A stretch of DNA of 64,000 nucleotides from Amborella trichopoda (lineage: Eukaryota > Streptophyta > Magnoliopsida > Amborellales > Amborellaceae), in assembly GCF_000471905.2 (NCBI RefSeq), contig NW_006499897.1, positions 1,468,977 to 1,532,976 of the forward strand, given 5' to 3'. The stretch's first letter is position 1. Each line of letters begins with the position of its first letter. The position numbers and the translations under genes are program-made. A model generated the notes under the pieces. It was not told where the DNA came from and ran no database searches. It saw only the letters and a list, made by a program, of their open reading frames with translations. Shown piece after piece: positions 10,950 through 22,425 of the stretch.

Positions 10950-12295
10950 TCGTTGAGCTCACCATACTCAAGTTCCTAGAACATGTTTTAGGCCCTGAAA
11001 TTTTGGCTAAGGGAATTTTTAGAAACATGTAGATCTGGACTTTAGAATTTATATCTTTTTTAGCCTTTAGAGACCTTTAAGTGCTAAAAAGCCAAAAATA
11101 CAAAAACCCCATAAAAATAACCAAAACTCCTTTAGAGATTAGATACCTCAGAAAATAAGAACAAACTCTCGAATCCCATCCGGAACTCACTGGGTTGGAT
11201 CTAGCTAAATCCAAGTTCATATTGGTTTCAAAGACGACTGGCACATCACTAAAATTTTAGTTTCAACAACACGAAACGAGTCACTAAACCTGTTTTGTCC
11301 TGAAAGCTTTAGAAATTTCTAGAATCTTTGGCGTTTTCTTCGTCAAAAGTTCTAGAACCTTTTAGATTAGTCATAGATGGGTTTTTGACTGAACTAGACC
11401 AAATCTAAGCCCCATTAATCCTACTACCAAAAGATTTAAAACCTCGAGATGAACCTATAAATCCTAATCCTTATAGGCATATTCCCTAATTCCAAAGCCT
11501 ATATAACCCCTCTAACCTCTCATAATTTTGATATTACATAAAATATATGGAAAATCCCCTAGTAGTTAGACAACAAAAAATCCTAAAAAAAATACTCAAA
11601 ATTCCCTTAGACTAGGAAACCTTAGAAAACCCTAGGTTAAAAACCCTAAGTCAAATCTCTATATTTTTTCACCAAAAATTATCTACAAACCTTCAATTCA
11701 AATCAAAACTCTTTCAAGCCACTTATTCAAGAGAAAGAAAAAGTGCTCAATGTGTAAATCAACTTTGGGTTTTCCAGGTGAGTTTCTTTTCTTGTTTTTT
11801 TAGTTTAATTTTAGTTGATTCTTTAGTTCTTTTATTTTATTTTTTTCTCATTTTCTTGGCTTCTTTCTTGATTTTTGCACAATATGAAGCCGGCACTGCT
11901 GACAGTTCTCAAACAGGCCCAATCTTTCAAATTTTAGGACCTGTCTTTGAATCATTATCTGACATACCCCACATTCTCTACTGAAATTTTAGGTGTTTAA
12001 GTTGGAAGCATGAATCAAAGAGAGCTTCTTCCAAAATTCTCCTAGATTTTCATTTTATACATGTTTCCTGAATTTTTCATGTTCTACTCTCCTCCTCTTA
12101 ATGTTGAAATAGTTGGGGAATGTTTAGTTGTACTCATGATCATCGATAATTCATTATTTCAATAAAACTATTCCTAATAATGAATTACCTATCATTTGGT
12201 AGCATGCATTATAAATTTATCTAAGATAAATGTGCAATTATAGATATAAGTTTTTCTGAAAAAGAAAACCTATTTTAATTTGAGAAAGGTTTATA
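10950..12295. other. No gene recognised; possible degraded LTR-type sequence
   Basis: AT-rich with many AAACCCTA-like words, a TATATAACCCC word near 11500 and a GGTTTTCCAGGTGAG word near 11770. The layout is reminiscent of a retrotransposon LTR or leader, but I could not find a partner LTR or coding region. It has no counterpart that I could align in the right duplication arm. Confidence 0.3.
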
Positions 12296-12783
12296 TGCTT
12301 CCTCTATAGTATAGAAGTTCTATCCACCCCCTACCATCCAATCGTCCAATTTTGATAAAGAGAGCCACTCACTATTTGATCTTAGATCTGATGTCTCAAA
12401 ATATTTTATTTTTAGTTTTTTTTTTATACAAATTGTATGAATATGAAATTTGGTACATGCCATCTTCTCAATGGGGAGCACCTACAAAAAATATTAAAAA
12501 TAATTTTTCGATAAAATATAATGACCAAAAGACACCTTGAATATTTCAAACGTATTTTGGTCATTTTAGTTTATTGAAAATATTGTTTTTATATTTTTCG
12601 CTAGTGTGAGTTTAATAGAGGAATGGACGTCCAAAATTTGGTGTCAAAATAGTTTATAGAAAAAAAATTTAAAATAAAATAGTGTAAAGACGTGACATTA
12701 TGATTAGGGTAATCTTAGCCCTCCATTCAGAATGGACGGTTGGATAAGGGGGAGGATAGAACTTCTATCCTGTAAGGGAAGCA
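12296..12783. mobile_element. MITE with 55-bp inverted repeats and TA duplication
   Basis: A 488-base element with imperfect inverted repeats of about 55 bases. The left end begins TGCTTCCTCTATAG and the right end, in reverse complement, TGCTTCCCTTACAG; both continue with AGTTCTATCC and a CCAxCCGTCCAxTT core. It is flanked by TA on both sides, in line with a Tc1/mariner (Stowaway-like) insertion. It sits in the left duplication arm, so it probably inserted after the duplication. Confidence 0.75.
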
Positions 12784-13885
12784 TAGAAAGCTTGCCCTTT
12801 TACTTTATGTAAAGTAATATGCTAAAAACCATATGTTTATAGCCAGAAATAACTAAAAATAACTAAAAATTACCTAGAAAGTTAAATAATTAAATAATAT
12901 TATATAGAATACAATATATGTACTAAATAACTATCAAAATAATATTATCTAGGATATATTAATTTGAAATAAGATTATCTATTCCAGATAAAACTAATTG
13001 TCATCCAAACAAGCCACTAATATACAAAAATATCCTTCCTTTACTCATGTATTTTACTGATTATTAATTATTTTCGTGGCAAGCAAAATACAGTTGGAAT
13101 TTGCCAAGAATTATTTTGGTCTTCATAAAGGACATTGCAAAATAAAGTGTTGCTTTTGGGTCTTTGGATAACTTTGGAATCTAAACGTACGCTTAAAACC
13201 TGGTTATTATATTAAATCATATAACTTAGTTCCTAACTAAAGGAATATTGTTCTAATCAAAAGCCCAAATCCAACTTGGATCCTAATCATGAACCCAAGT
13301 GTGCACTAAACGTTCCAAATCACAAGACAACCTTGGCCTGTCCTATGCATCTCATGTTGTATTGTGCATCACACATGTCAATGCTTGTAGGCACAAATAA
13401 GGAAACTTGGCTCTTATTGAGGAAGGTCATAGAGAGTAGTCTAAATTCTTAAAAACATCATTCAAACATGGTGGTGGCAAGAACAAGTGGGCATTTTCCC
13501 TTTCTTTTCCTTGTCTCACTTCTTTGGCCTAACATCTTTAGTGGTTTGGCTCCTTGATGTCTAGCCCATCTCACTCTTACAATTGAGGACGATTACTCAG
13601 CGGCTCAAATCTAGGGGTGCGAGTGGACCCAGACCCGACCCGGGTCTGGGTATAGGTCCAAAAATTAGACTCGTCCGAATCCAATTATTGGAACCAAACA
13701 CTCTTTGGGTCCTGTCCGGCTCCACGTGGATCTGATCTGACCCGACCTGAATCGTGTTACTATTTAAATAATATTTTAAGAGTACTAAATAATATTTATA
13801 TGAATAAAACCATATATTTTTAGTTATAATATTTAAATAGTACATATATATATTTAACATTATATATATATGAACAACTCTTCCC

Positions 13886-14230
13886 AACACACCTTCATCA
13901 CCATTCAAACTTCATCATACGGTCATAGTTGTCTGATAGTATTTCAATTTTATTTTTGTTTACAAATCCAAATTACTTAAAATTTGGAGCTTGTATATAT
14001 TTTAGTGAGGTGCACCTAATAAAAATATGAAAAACATAATTTGTAAAATATAAATTTATCAAAATAGCCCCAAAACTTTTTAGGGGTATTTTGGTCAATT
14101 TATAGTTCATGAATTATTTTTTTCATATTTTTATTAGGTGCGCCTCACTAAGATGTACACACGATCCAAATTTTAGATTATTCTGATTAGTAAAAACAAA
14201 ATGAAAATTGAAACACTATCAGATAACTAT
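13886..14230. mobile_element. MITE family C copy, cut by the assembly gap
   Basis: The left inverted repeat (CACCTTCATCACCATTC then CGGTCATAGTTGTCTGATAG) is matched by a complementary CACTATCAGATAACTAT just before the Ns. The interior has the family signature GGGGTATTTTGGTCAAT and GTGCGCCTCACTAAGATG. The gap removes the right terminus. Confidence 0.65.
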
Positions 14231-14267
14231 NNNNNNNNNNNNNNNNNNNNNNNNNNNNNNNNNNNNN
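14231..14267. other. Assembly gap (37 Ns)
   Basis: A run of N flanked by AT-rich, repeat-bearing sequence, with additional single Ns at 14289 and 14342 around a long TA microsatellite (about 14291-14336). The difficulty is explained by repeats, not by a missing gene. Confidence 0.95.
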
Positions 14268-14289
14268 TATACTTACTATTATTAGTATN

Positions 14290-14340
<51 letters not shown>

Positions 14341-14353
14341 GNTTAATACTACG

Positions 14354-14801
14354 CAACGCCTATAGGCGAAAATGAACAGTGATTTCGTCTACTCCCATCA
14401 CCGTCTAAAGTTCATCGCGTGGTCACGATTGTCCGGTAGTGTTTTATTTTTTATTTTTTTTCTATAAATCAGAATGACCTAAAATTTGGAACCTAAATTC
14501 ATGAAAAATAGGAGAATCTTAAAAAATTATAAAAAAATTATTTTACATGAAATAAGTTTACCAAAATTCCCTGAAAATTTTTTGGGGGTATTTTGGTCAT
14601 TTTAGTTTTACAGATAATTTGTTTTATATTTTTATTAGATTCGCCTCAGTAAGATGCACTTACCTTCCAAATTTCAGGTTATTTTGATTTGTAAAAAAAA
14701 TAAAAAAATAAAACACTACCGTACAATCGTGATTATGCGATGAAATTTGGACGGTGATGAGGGTAGGAGAAATTACTATTCATTTTCGTTCATAGGCGTT
14801 G
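14354..14801. mobile_element. MITE family C copy with about 100-bp inverted repeats
   Basis: The left end begins CAACGCCTATAGGCGAAAATG and the right end is its near complement, CATTTTCGTTCATAGGCGTTG. Inner parts of the repeats (CATCACCGTC, CACGATTGTCCGGTAGTG) are also inverted on the other side. No coding capacity. It is nested in the hAT element. Confidence 0.8.
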
Positions 14802-14825
14802 GAAAGACTTTTCCATATATAGAAG

Positions 14826-15190
14826 GTTGCAACCTTAAAATGTAGAATTAAAGATGCACCTCAAAAATCCATCGAAAAATGTTGTTTTAATATTGAAAAA
14901 CTCTCTAATTGATCATCTCGACATTGAGATGTATGAATATGAAAAAAAAAAAAAGATTTTGAGTCTTAGAAATAGTGCATCTTGCACCATATTATTTGGA
15001 CCGTCTATTTTCAAGATTTTCATATGTTCATAAATCTTCTAGATTTTAACCATTTTTGGAGGTTAAATATTTATAATTAGATATGAAAATAGATTTTCAC
15101 ATAATCCAAAAAAAACTTTACACCAGAATTACATGTTATGGTCAAATTTGGAGGTGTGCCTTAAATGGATTTTTTAAAGTTGCAACCGTA
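14826..15190. mobile_element. MITE family B copy nested in the hAT element
   Basis: The ends GGTTGCAACCTTAAAATG and TTTTTAAAGTTGCAACC are inverted repeats. The interior shares GATCATCTCGACATTGAGAT with the other B and A copies. It lies between a C element and the right hAT terminus. Confidence 0.7.
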
Positions 15191-15540
15191 TCGGTTTAGG
15201 TCAAGGTTCCATAAATTTTTTCAGGTCCGGGTCCAGGTCCAAAATGACCCGATCCATCTCGTTGACACCCCTACTCAAATCGTTAATCATAGCTAGAATA
15301 GGCAGTAATAAGGCTTAGGCTTCATGTTAAAAATCATGTTGCACCGTAAAAACTCACTAGAAGCAATTTCGATATCGAAAAACCTTTTGATGGTCCAAAG
15401 AATTGTTTACGTCCTTGATTATGTGATGGATGTATGAATACTTGAAAATCAATGGTCTAAAAATGTTGTACCAGATGTATTATTTTTAGGTCCTGAAGTC
15501 AATTTTTTCAAATCCATAATTATTAACATCAAGAATAGGT

Positions 15541-15715
15541 ACAAAATGATATGGTTGGAAGTAGTGAGAAAAGATACAATGCCGTATGACCTCCCAGAGG
15601 GAATGACCCTTAATCTATTGAATGACATATCAAGATTTGTGTAGCCGACCTCAATTAGTTGAAAAAAAAGCTATGACGATCATAACGATAATTATTAACA
15701 TCAAGATCGTCAATT
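15541..15715 (+). mobile_element. RTE LINE 3'-end fragment
   Basis: The translation shows a W-EVVRKD..PYDLPEGMTL-like tail followed by a CCGACCTCAATTAGTTG segment and an ATGACGATCATAACG-like simple tail. This is the usual 3' end of plant RTE elements. Only the extreme 3' end is present and it has stops. Confidence 0.55.
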
Positions 15716-15954
15716 TCAGGTATTTTCGATGCTAGAATGGCACGTTCTAGTCAGATTTGAGCTATGGCTTTTAAAGGTGTGGGCCTATACTATCATTTAC
15801 ATGGCCCAATGTGTCTATCAAAAGATCCATTGATACCATACTGTAGTCTAGAGAATGCCTTGAAGCAAGAGTATCTAGACCGCATGAGGAATTGAGCAAC
15901 CAAATAGGTGACCAATCCTAATGTGTTCTATTTAGTTACGTTTTCACTAGGGTT

Positions 15955-16195
15955 GCCTCAATCTTCTGTATTTTTTATGAACTTATTGGGCATTAACCCT
16001 ATTTACGTTTTTGACTAGTCTTTAACATATGTTTTTATTTTTGATGAACTTATTGGGCATTAACTCTAGTTACGTTTTTGACTAAGGTTGCCTAAATCTT
16101 TAACATAATTTTTGTATTTTTGACGAACTTATTGGGCATTAACCCTAGTAACGGTTTTTACTGAGATTGCCTCAAATCTTTAACGTACGTTTTGG
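15955..16195. repeat. Tandem repeat, about 3 units
   Basis: Three degenerate units carry GAACTTATTGGGCATTAAC followed by a (T)TACGTTTTTGACT-like word and TCTTTAACAT. No coding role is evident. Confidence 0.7.
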
Positions 16196-16243
16196 CAAAC
16201 CGATCACGTTATCGGACCTGCTGATTTTGTGTAGGTTATATAC

Positions 16244-16637
16244 GGGTGTTGTTTGTATAGAGCTTAGACTCTAAACAATCAAATTAGAGCCTACCTTCAA
16301 ATAGTGTATGAGAAATATAGTTTCAATATTGAAAATATTTATGAAAGTCTTAAAATATATTTTCATTTTTATTTATAAAATTGAAAGCTTCAAAAATAGT
16401 GTAAATCGATAGATCTATAAAAACTAGAAAATATTGAAAATTGATGGTCCAAAAATGCATTACAAAATACACAATTTTCAAAACTTGAAATCCATTTTTT
16501 TCTCATGTCCATGCATCTTGTGTCAAGATGATGAATTTGAGGATATTTGGGCCTGAAAACAACCTCTTCTAAGGAAATTTTTGAAGTGGGCTCAAATTTG
16601 ATTGTTTAAAGCCTCGGCTCAGTATAAACTTTTTCCC
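16244..16637. mobile_element. MITE family A copy
   Basis: It begins GGGTGTTGTTTGTATAGAG and ends, in reverse complement, GGGAAAAAGTTTATACTGAG. Inverted AGGCTCTAAACAATCAAAT-like repeats follow at each end. The flanks TTATATAC and TTAAATAT are only partly alike, so the target duplication has decayed or shifted. Confidence 0.75.
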
Positions 16638-16639
16638 TT

Positions 16640-17599
16640 AAATATTCACCTATGTAGTATTCTTAATTGCTTCTACATTAAGCAAATTTGGTTAATTTTT
16701 TGAAAAAAAGAGAGAGGTGGTATCTTCCTATGTAAGGAAGGATTTCATTTGTTTTGCAGATAAAGGGAGATATGCTTTGTTATATTTCTACATCTGGATC
16801 CAACATATATAGAATAATCGGAACTTCATATAGCAAGGAAAAGTCTGATTCATAGGGAAAATGACAAAAATTGGACCAAAAATTTGGGTAGACTACCGAT
16901 ATCTATAGTTGGAGAGTACACAATTCAAAAAATAATGAATTCGATTCAAACAAAGATAGATGTGAGTAAAGCCTTGATTCAAGGACCATTACTAATTACA
17001 AATAACTAGAATCTAATTTTAATCAAGAAGATGGAAGTTTCTTTGATTTGGTTTGGTCAATAAATGCATGATGGAGTTGTGAAAACTTCAGGTAATTATC
17101 CTCCACCTGAATTGAATTTTTTTTTATATTAGTAAGAAAATGAGAAATTACAAAGGCAACAAGAGAAAAATAAACTAAAATAAAAGGAAGAGAGGGGAGG
17201 GAGAGATGAGAGGAGAAAGAAACAAGATATTAGGAAGAAGCTAGTTTGGCGATTCTTTCTCTATTAATGTGGAAGAAGAAGTGGACCTGATACAAGTGGA
17301 AGTTGTAGAAGTGGAACTCCTTGCCAGAGATGGCCAAATCTCTGGAATTTCATCCAAGATGGAAGTTCATTGACAAGGAATAGAGGGATGATGGGTGCAT
17401 CATTTGATAACATTAGCAGAATCTCGCTCGCAATTGTGATCATCATAAAGTAGAGTAACACCCATTATCGCACTCGTGATCGTCATGAAGTAGTGGAGTA
17501 ACACTGTCTTTGACCGACTGATCTCGGATCTTACACTGCCATCAAATTGATCTTACATTGCCATCAAAGTTTAACTTCAACTAACCTGCGGGAGGGGAG
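16640..17599. other. Intergenic, no gene recognised
   Basis: AT-rich DNA with a purine-rich tract at 17140-17240. The short frame on the minus strand near 17264-17461 resembles no family I recognise and lacks a plausible gene context. Confidence 0.4.
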
Positions 17600-17850
17600 A
17601 TCCACTTAGAAGGCCTAGTGTTTTATGAGGTTGATAGCAAACAAGTTTGGTGAAACTGCTAGTAAAATACTTGAAATTGGCGGATATTCTCGGGCATTAT
17701 CCATTGCCAATTTGAAAGGCCGTAATCCCAATCCCAAAAGTAAATAGCATAAGGACAATGGAGAAAAAGGTAGTGACAATCAGCTGCTTGGTTATAGAAA
17801 ATGCAATGCAGGCATTGTTCATGGTTAAAAACCTCTTTCTAGTTGCCCTT
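17600..17850 (-). mobile_element. Possible LINE remnant (zf-RVT-like region)
   Basis: The minus-strand translation contains C-x2-C then CHYLFLHCPYAIYFW, which resembles the zinc-finger region found after plant L1-type reverse transcriptases (usually HLFxHCxxAxxxW). The match is short and interrupted downstream, so this is a tentative call. Confidence 0.35.
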
Positions 17851-17979
17851 AAACCACTAGGAAATTATGGGGATCTGATAAAAAAAGAAAACAAATCCCA
17901 ATTGCACTCTAAGCACTTCAAAAAAAATGTTGTCTCAAGATTGAATCGGAACCCTCCAATTTCAGAAGGTGAGATTTAA

Positions 17980-17996
17980 GTGCTAGAAAACTCTAA

Positions 17997-18027
<31 letters not shown>

Positions 18028-18880
18028 ATAATCATCTAGTAATTGTTAGGTGATTGCCAAAATTTTATGTTAAAAAAAAAATCCTCCCAAATAAATCATC
18101 TGATAGAGGGAGTAGAAACAAAGTACACTCCCCAAGGAGCATAGTATACGTGCTCTTTTTGTGGGGCATGTGCGTGTGAGACCAATAAATGTAAAGGAAA
18201 ATTTGTCCTTTCATTGAATTCACAAAAGCTTAACAGAAAACATGATTTCAAAGAGGTAAATAGTTACAAAAACTCAGGTCGGTTTGGGGACTCGGCCCTG
18301 CCCAAGCTCTAGAGGGCTACTAAATTGCCCAAAAAGCAAAAAATACAAAAGATTTGTTAAAAATAATTAAAAATCAGAAAAATGCAAAAAAAGTTATAAA
18401 ATCAGAAAAATGCAAACAAAAAGTTATAAAATCCATTAGTAGCCTACGTTCGAAAAAAATATGCAGAAGATGGATGATGGGGAAAAAAATGAATTATACC
18501 TTGAAATAACATAGAAACCCCAAAAAGGGAAAGATAGAAAATTAGAGCCTATAGTATGAAAAAATCACAAATTATAATGAAAATCATAAAAATTATATAG
18601 AAATATATTATAAATTATTTATTAGTAATTTAAGAAGAAAACATTTAATTTCTTAAGTGATTTTAATATTACTAAAAAAGGCATTCATAGATATCATTCA
18701 TCTAGACAAGTGTTCCCTAAGCTCTCTTTGCTTTCTCCATGCATCTCACCATAAGTAAAATGCTCATTATCTTCTATCAAGATTCTCCTTTATTCTTTAA
18801 ACATTATCTTCTTGGGTCAGTACAGTTTTTTTCTTAGTTTTTCCTTTACGTTCCTCTATAAGCTGGCATCTTATTCCTTT
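17980..18880. other. Intergenic, no gene recognised
   Basis: Poly-T near 18000, a short tandem repeat (AATCAGAAAAATGCAAA, two copies near 18370-18420) and AT-rich sequence. Nothing coding is supported. Confidence 0.4.
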
Positions 18881-18885
18881 TACTA

Positions 18886-19200
18886 TCTAACATTAAAGCA
18901 TGAAGAAGAGGAAAATCAATCCATTAACACTGAAATGATACCTTTTACTACCTAACATTATCGCATGAAGAAAAGGAAAATCACTCCATTAACACTGAAA
19001 TGATAATACATTCAATTCCGTGTTGCCAAAACACATTTCTTTTTGTGTTATCCCGACACCCCACTCAATACTAGGCCACATGCCCAAATGTGTTTACCCT
19101 TTGATAATATTGTATGTCAACATGTATCGACACTTTGACAATGTGTTTACATTTAGATAATATTGTATGTCAACATGTATCGATACTTTGACAATGTCCT
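18886..19200. repeat. Two adjacent tandem duplications (about 66-bp and about 50-bp units)
   Basis: One unit runs CCTTTTACTACCTAACATT.. to CACTGAAATGATA and occurs twice by about 19010. The other, GATAATATTGTATGTCAACA with CTTTGACAATGT, occurs twice at about 19095-19197. Confidence 0.75.
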
Positions 19201-19732
19201 ATATCGATACTTGAGGCGCTTTACATGTTAAGAAAGTATTAAAAAAGTGCATGAGCACAAAGGCACGAACTCAAGTAATGTAAATGTTAAATTTCATGAA
19301 TTCAAGTTCAAGCATCTTTTCCACCGTTTCGCCTATGAAAAAGTAAATGGAATTATTTTATATATAAGTAAATATAATATTTTATTAATAAAAAAGATTT
19401 TACAATATTGACTTCTCAAGCCGAAGTACTAGATACATGTGACACTCACAGACACTGGCACTCAATGTTGTTATCAACGTAACATGACTTTTTTCTTTAT
19501 TTTCCTACTGCATAATCACCTTCTTTAAATCATACATCATTTTCTACATACACAATCCAATTCTTGCATAATATCATGAAGTGACTAAGTTTTACTGCAT
19601 TTGATACTCATAAAAAATCCAGTTCTTGCTCCTTCCATTTGAAATCTCACAGGATTAGTTCTAATTTCAAATACTCAATCTTTTGAACGAGATTCAAATT
19701 TCAATGGCCCATCATGGGCCACATGATGATGT

Positions 19733-19985
19733 TCCTGCAATGGCTCTTTGAAAAGTACATAGAAAAAATTAGGAAAACTTAGTTTTTTTTTTTTTCCTGC
19801 AATGGCTCCTTGAAAAGTACATAGAAAAAATTAGGAAAAATTAGTTTTTTTTTTTTTTTTCTGCAATGGCTCTTTGAAAAGTACATAGAAAAACTTGGAA
19901 AATTTTAATTTTTTTTTTAATATGCTAATGGTGGGAATGGAAAATGTTAATTTTTTTTTTAATATGCCAATGGTGGGAATGGAGG
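19733..19985. repeat. Tandem repeat, three about 64-bp units then two about 40-bp units
   Basis: Three units start CTGCAATGGCTC and contain GAAAAGTACATAGAAAAA, each ending in a poly-T tract. They are followed by two AATATGCyAATGGTGGGAAT units. The variable poly-T lengths suggest slippage. Confidence 0.8.
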
Positions 19986-19989
19986 GTGA

Positions 19990-21012
19990 CATATTTGTGT
20001 TGAAGCATCCGCCCTAAATACCAATGCTGCAAACGCATTCTCTAAACGAGAATTGTTTGGTGCGTTCAAGCCCGCACCTGTTACATGCGGGTTGGAAATC
20101 GACATCATCCACCAAAGAAAGATGTACACTATAAATAATAGTCTTTTAAAAAAAAAGTAAAACCTATTTCTCCAAAAGAAATTAAAATTATTTATATTTA
20201 CAGATTTATAATCTACATATTAAAGATATATTCTCTAAAAGTTAGGATCAAATTCTATTTCAAAAATAAATTATTAAGGGGCCCACATTTCCACATGTAA
20301 GTCCGTGGACCCATAGAAACCGTGTCCTTGAAATTAAGTGAAATGTTAAACGATTGATTTTTGTTAATGTGATTTGATAAACAAGACGCGCCTAGCATAT
20401 TCAACACTTACTCCGAGGTTTATTTAATCTGAAAATTTGAAATTCACTTAAGAATCACTTGATGATTATTTTAAAAAAAAGAAAGAAAAATAATTTGGAT
20501 TTTGAGTTATTCAACACTTAAATCTTATTGTCCACAAATTAGATACCACCTGTTCAACCTTATGACGATGTTTTTTTATGCACATAAAGTGTGATTTGAA
20601 TTTTTTTTGAATTTTTTTTGAATTTTTTTTTGAGGTTGATCACTAAGTTTACATCCCAAAATTAATTTGAGGTCCTAAAAATACAGGTAGCTTGCGCTTT
20701 ACACAATTGAACATTTGCAAAGTATGCTCCTATAGGTGCATGAAAAAAGGTTAGATGTTTTGTTGGAAGTAATCTCTCGTAATAATTGAAAAAAACAATA
20801 TTATCTGCTGTATTATCTCAAATTTTTGCAATTATTAAGATCTTTCTATGCTCTAATTAATCTTCCCATTAATATCAGGTTTGTTTTAAATTGCCTAGAA
20901 AAAATGAATTTGCCAAAATGGATTTATCCATAATTTAATGCTATGCTAATCGTTATGGAAAGAGGATTGCATGGGGATTTTGTTTTTCCTTTTTATGCTT
21001 ACACCAAAATAG
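19990..21012. other. Intergenic, no gene recognised
   Basis: AT-rich, with a short GAATTTTTTTT triplication near 20600. No coding frame or RNA gene is recognised. Confidence 0.4.
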
Positions 21013-21370
21013 AAACGGAAATAGTTTATACACGGTTGCAACCTTATACTATAGTAGTAGGATGCACCTCAATTATCCGGTAGAATAGAGTATTCCTGAG
21101 TTTCAAAACGTTCCAATTAATCTATGAGTCTTAAAAATAGTTCATCTTATAATAATTTATCTAGACCGTCTATTTTTATCAAATGTTCATATATCTACTC
21201 AATCTGCATTCGTTTTGAAATTTGAAATTTGAAATTTCATAATTAGGGTTGAACATGAATTTTCAAGTCATCATAACGTTTCGGACACCGAATTACATCG
21301 TTAGGCAAAATATAGAAGTGTTCCTTACTTGTATAGTCTAAGGTGGCACTTTATGCAAACCTCACCTTAT
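21013..21370. mobile_element. MITE family B copy
   Basis: It starts GGAAATAGTTTATACACGG then TTGCAACCTTATAC, and ends with TTATGCAAACCTCACC. The interior shares GATGCACCTCAA and a CTAGACCGTCTATTTT segment with other B copies. Confidence 0.6.
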
Positions 21371-21539
21371 AAATTATTCATAATTGATTGCCAGTTATTA
21401 TAAAAAAGGATTGCCACAAATTTTGGTTAAAACCCTTGGACTTTCTAGGCACTTTAACGTAGCCCAATTTTTTTAACATATTTTTCCCCGAAATCAACTT
21501 TCTTAGCTAATACCCCCATATAAAAAGTTTGACGGAAAT

Positions 21540-21720
21540 ATTATTCTTTTACTTAACAAATTATTTTAGCTGGAAAAGGTGGTTTGTCGTTTAAAAGAGG
21601 CAAACCGGCGTTTAGAAGAAGTATTCTAGCATTTACATAACAAATTATTTTCACTAGAGAGGGTGGTCTGGTGTTTAAAAGAGGCAGTCCGGCATTTAAA
21701 AGAGGCAAACTTTTTGTATT
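21540..21720. repeat. Degenerate tandem repeat near the F-box promoter
   Basis: Repeated CATAACAAATTATTTT-like and TTTAAAAGAGGCAxxCCGGC words recur two to four times over 180 bases. No coding role is seen. Confidence 0.6.
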
Positions 21721-22029
21721 GGGGTATTAGCTAAAAAAGAATTCGTTTCGGGGGGAAATACTTTTCGAAAAGTCAATCCAGGGTAAAGTATCTAAAAAAT
21801 CCATGTTCAGGGGCTTTAAGCCATTCTCTTTTGAAGGTTATGGTCAACATCAAATGTAGAAGTTACAACTGTCGAATAATATGGGATTTTTCTTGAAAAA
21901 TATGTCTTCAGCAAAATATTTAGTTATTATTTAATGAAATTATTTATAGTATAAATATATTTTTGATATTTTAAATTTCTAATTTTAGTGATTATTTAAT
22001 CAAATTATTTGTAGTATAAATATATTTTA

Positions 22030-22341
22030 AATTTCGAATAGATTACCACAAAATTCTTAACGGCCTACTTGATAATATTGTAACGAAAAACTTGCCGATA
22101 AGGTCTCAATAACGTCGAGTTAATAGCAATCCGATTCGATTAACAGATAAGAGGATCCTTTTATGATTTCCTGAGTATAAATATTTTGTTTAATTTCCAA
22201 TAGATTACCACAAAAGTCTTAACGGCCTACTTGATAATACTGTAACGAAAACCTTGCCGATAAAGTCGAGTTAATAGCAATCCGATTCGATTAACAGATG
22301 AGAGGATCCTTTTATGGTTTCCTGAGTATAAATATTTTATT
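22030..22341 (+). promoter_or_regulatory. Tandemly duplicated promoter of the F-box gene
   Basis: Two units of about 150-162 bases lie head to tail (about 22030-22191 and 22192-22341). Each contains AACGGCCTACTTGATAAT, TTGCCGATAA, GCAATCCGATTCGATTAACA and GAGGATCCTTTTATG, and each ends in its own GAGTATAAATATTTT TATA box (22173-22184 and 22325-22336). The second TATA lies about 95 bases before the start codon and is the likely one in use. Unit 1 carries an extra short segment (GTCTCAATAAC) missing from unit 2. Confidence 0.8.
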
Positions 22342-22425
22342 TAATACTCTCCGTCTCCGTTACATCTTTTATTTCTCTACCTCATTCTTCTGCATTCAGC
22401 ACGATTTTTGTAGAGAGAAGGAGCA

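Larger units (their letters stand above)
8805..13495 (-). repeat. Left arm of an inverted segmental duplication
   Basis: Read on the minus strand, this block aligns in order with plus-strand 58430-62055. The matching parts are a distal segment (13100-13495 with 58430-58770), a proximal promoter (10640-10770 with 59700-60200), an aspartic protease coding region, and 3' flank to about 8805 with 62055. Substitutions and indels are common, so the duplication is not recent. The left arm is longer, partly because of the insertion at 12296-12783 and other sequence at 11000-13000. Confidence 0.85.
13612..15273. mobile_element. Non-autonomous hAT element with nested MITEs
   Basis: Flanked by an exact 8-bp direct repeat, CTCAAATC, at 13604-13611 and 15274-15281. 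The termini are TAGGGGTGCGAGTGG and, from the other end, TAGGGGTGTCAACGA. Both subterminal regions are rich in GGGTCC/GACCCG words. The interior holds family C copies, an assembly gap, a TA microsatellite and a family B copy, so much of its length is secondary insertion. No transposase is recognisable. Confidence 0.88.

Noticed and set aside
13597..13908. 103-codon minus-strand frame
   Set aside because: It runs across the hAT left terminus and a family C end, so it is transposon sequence without coding signature.
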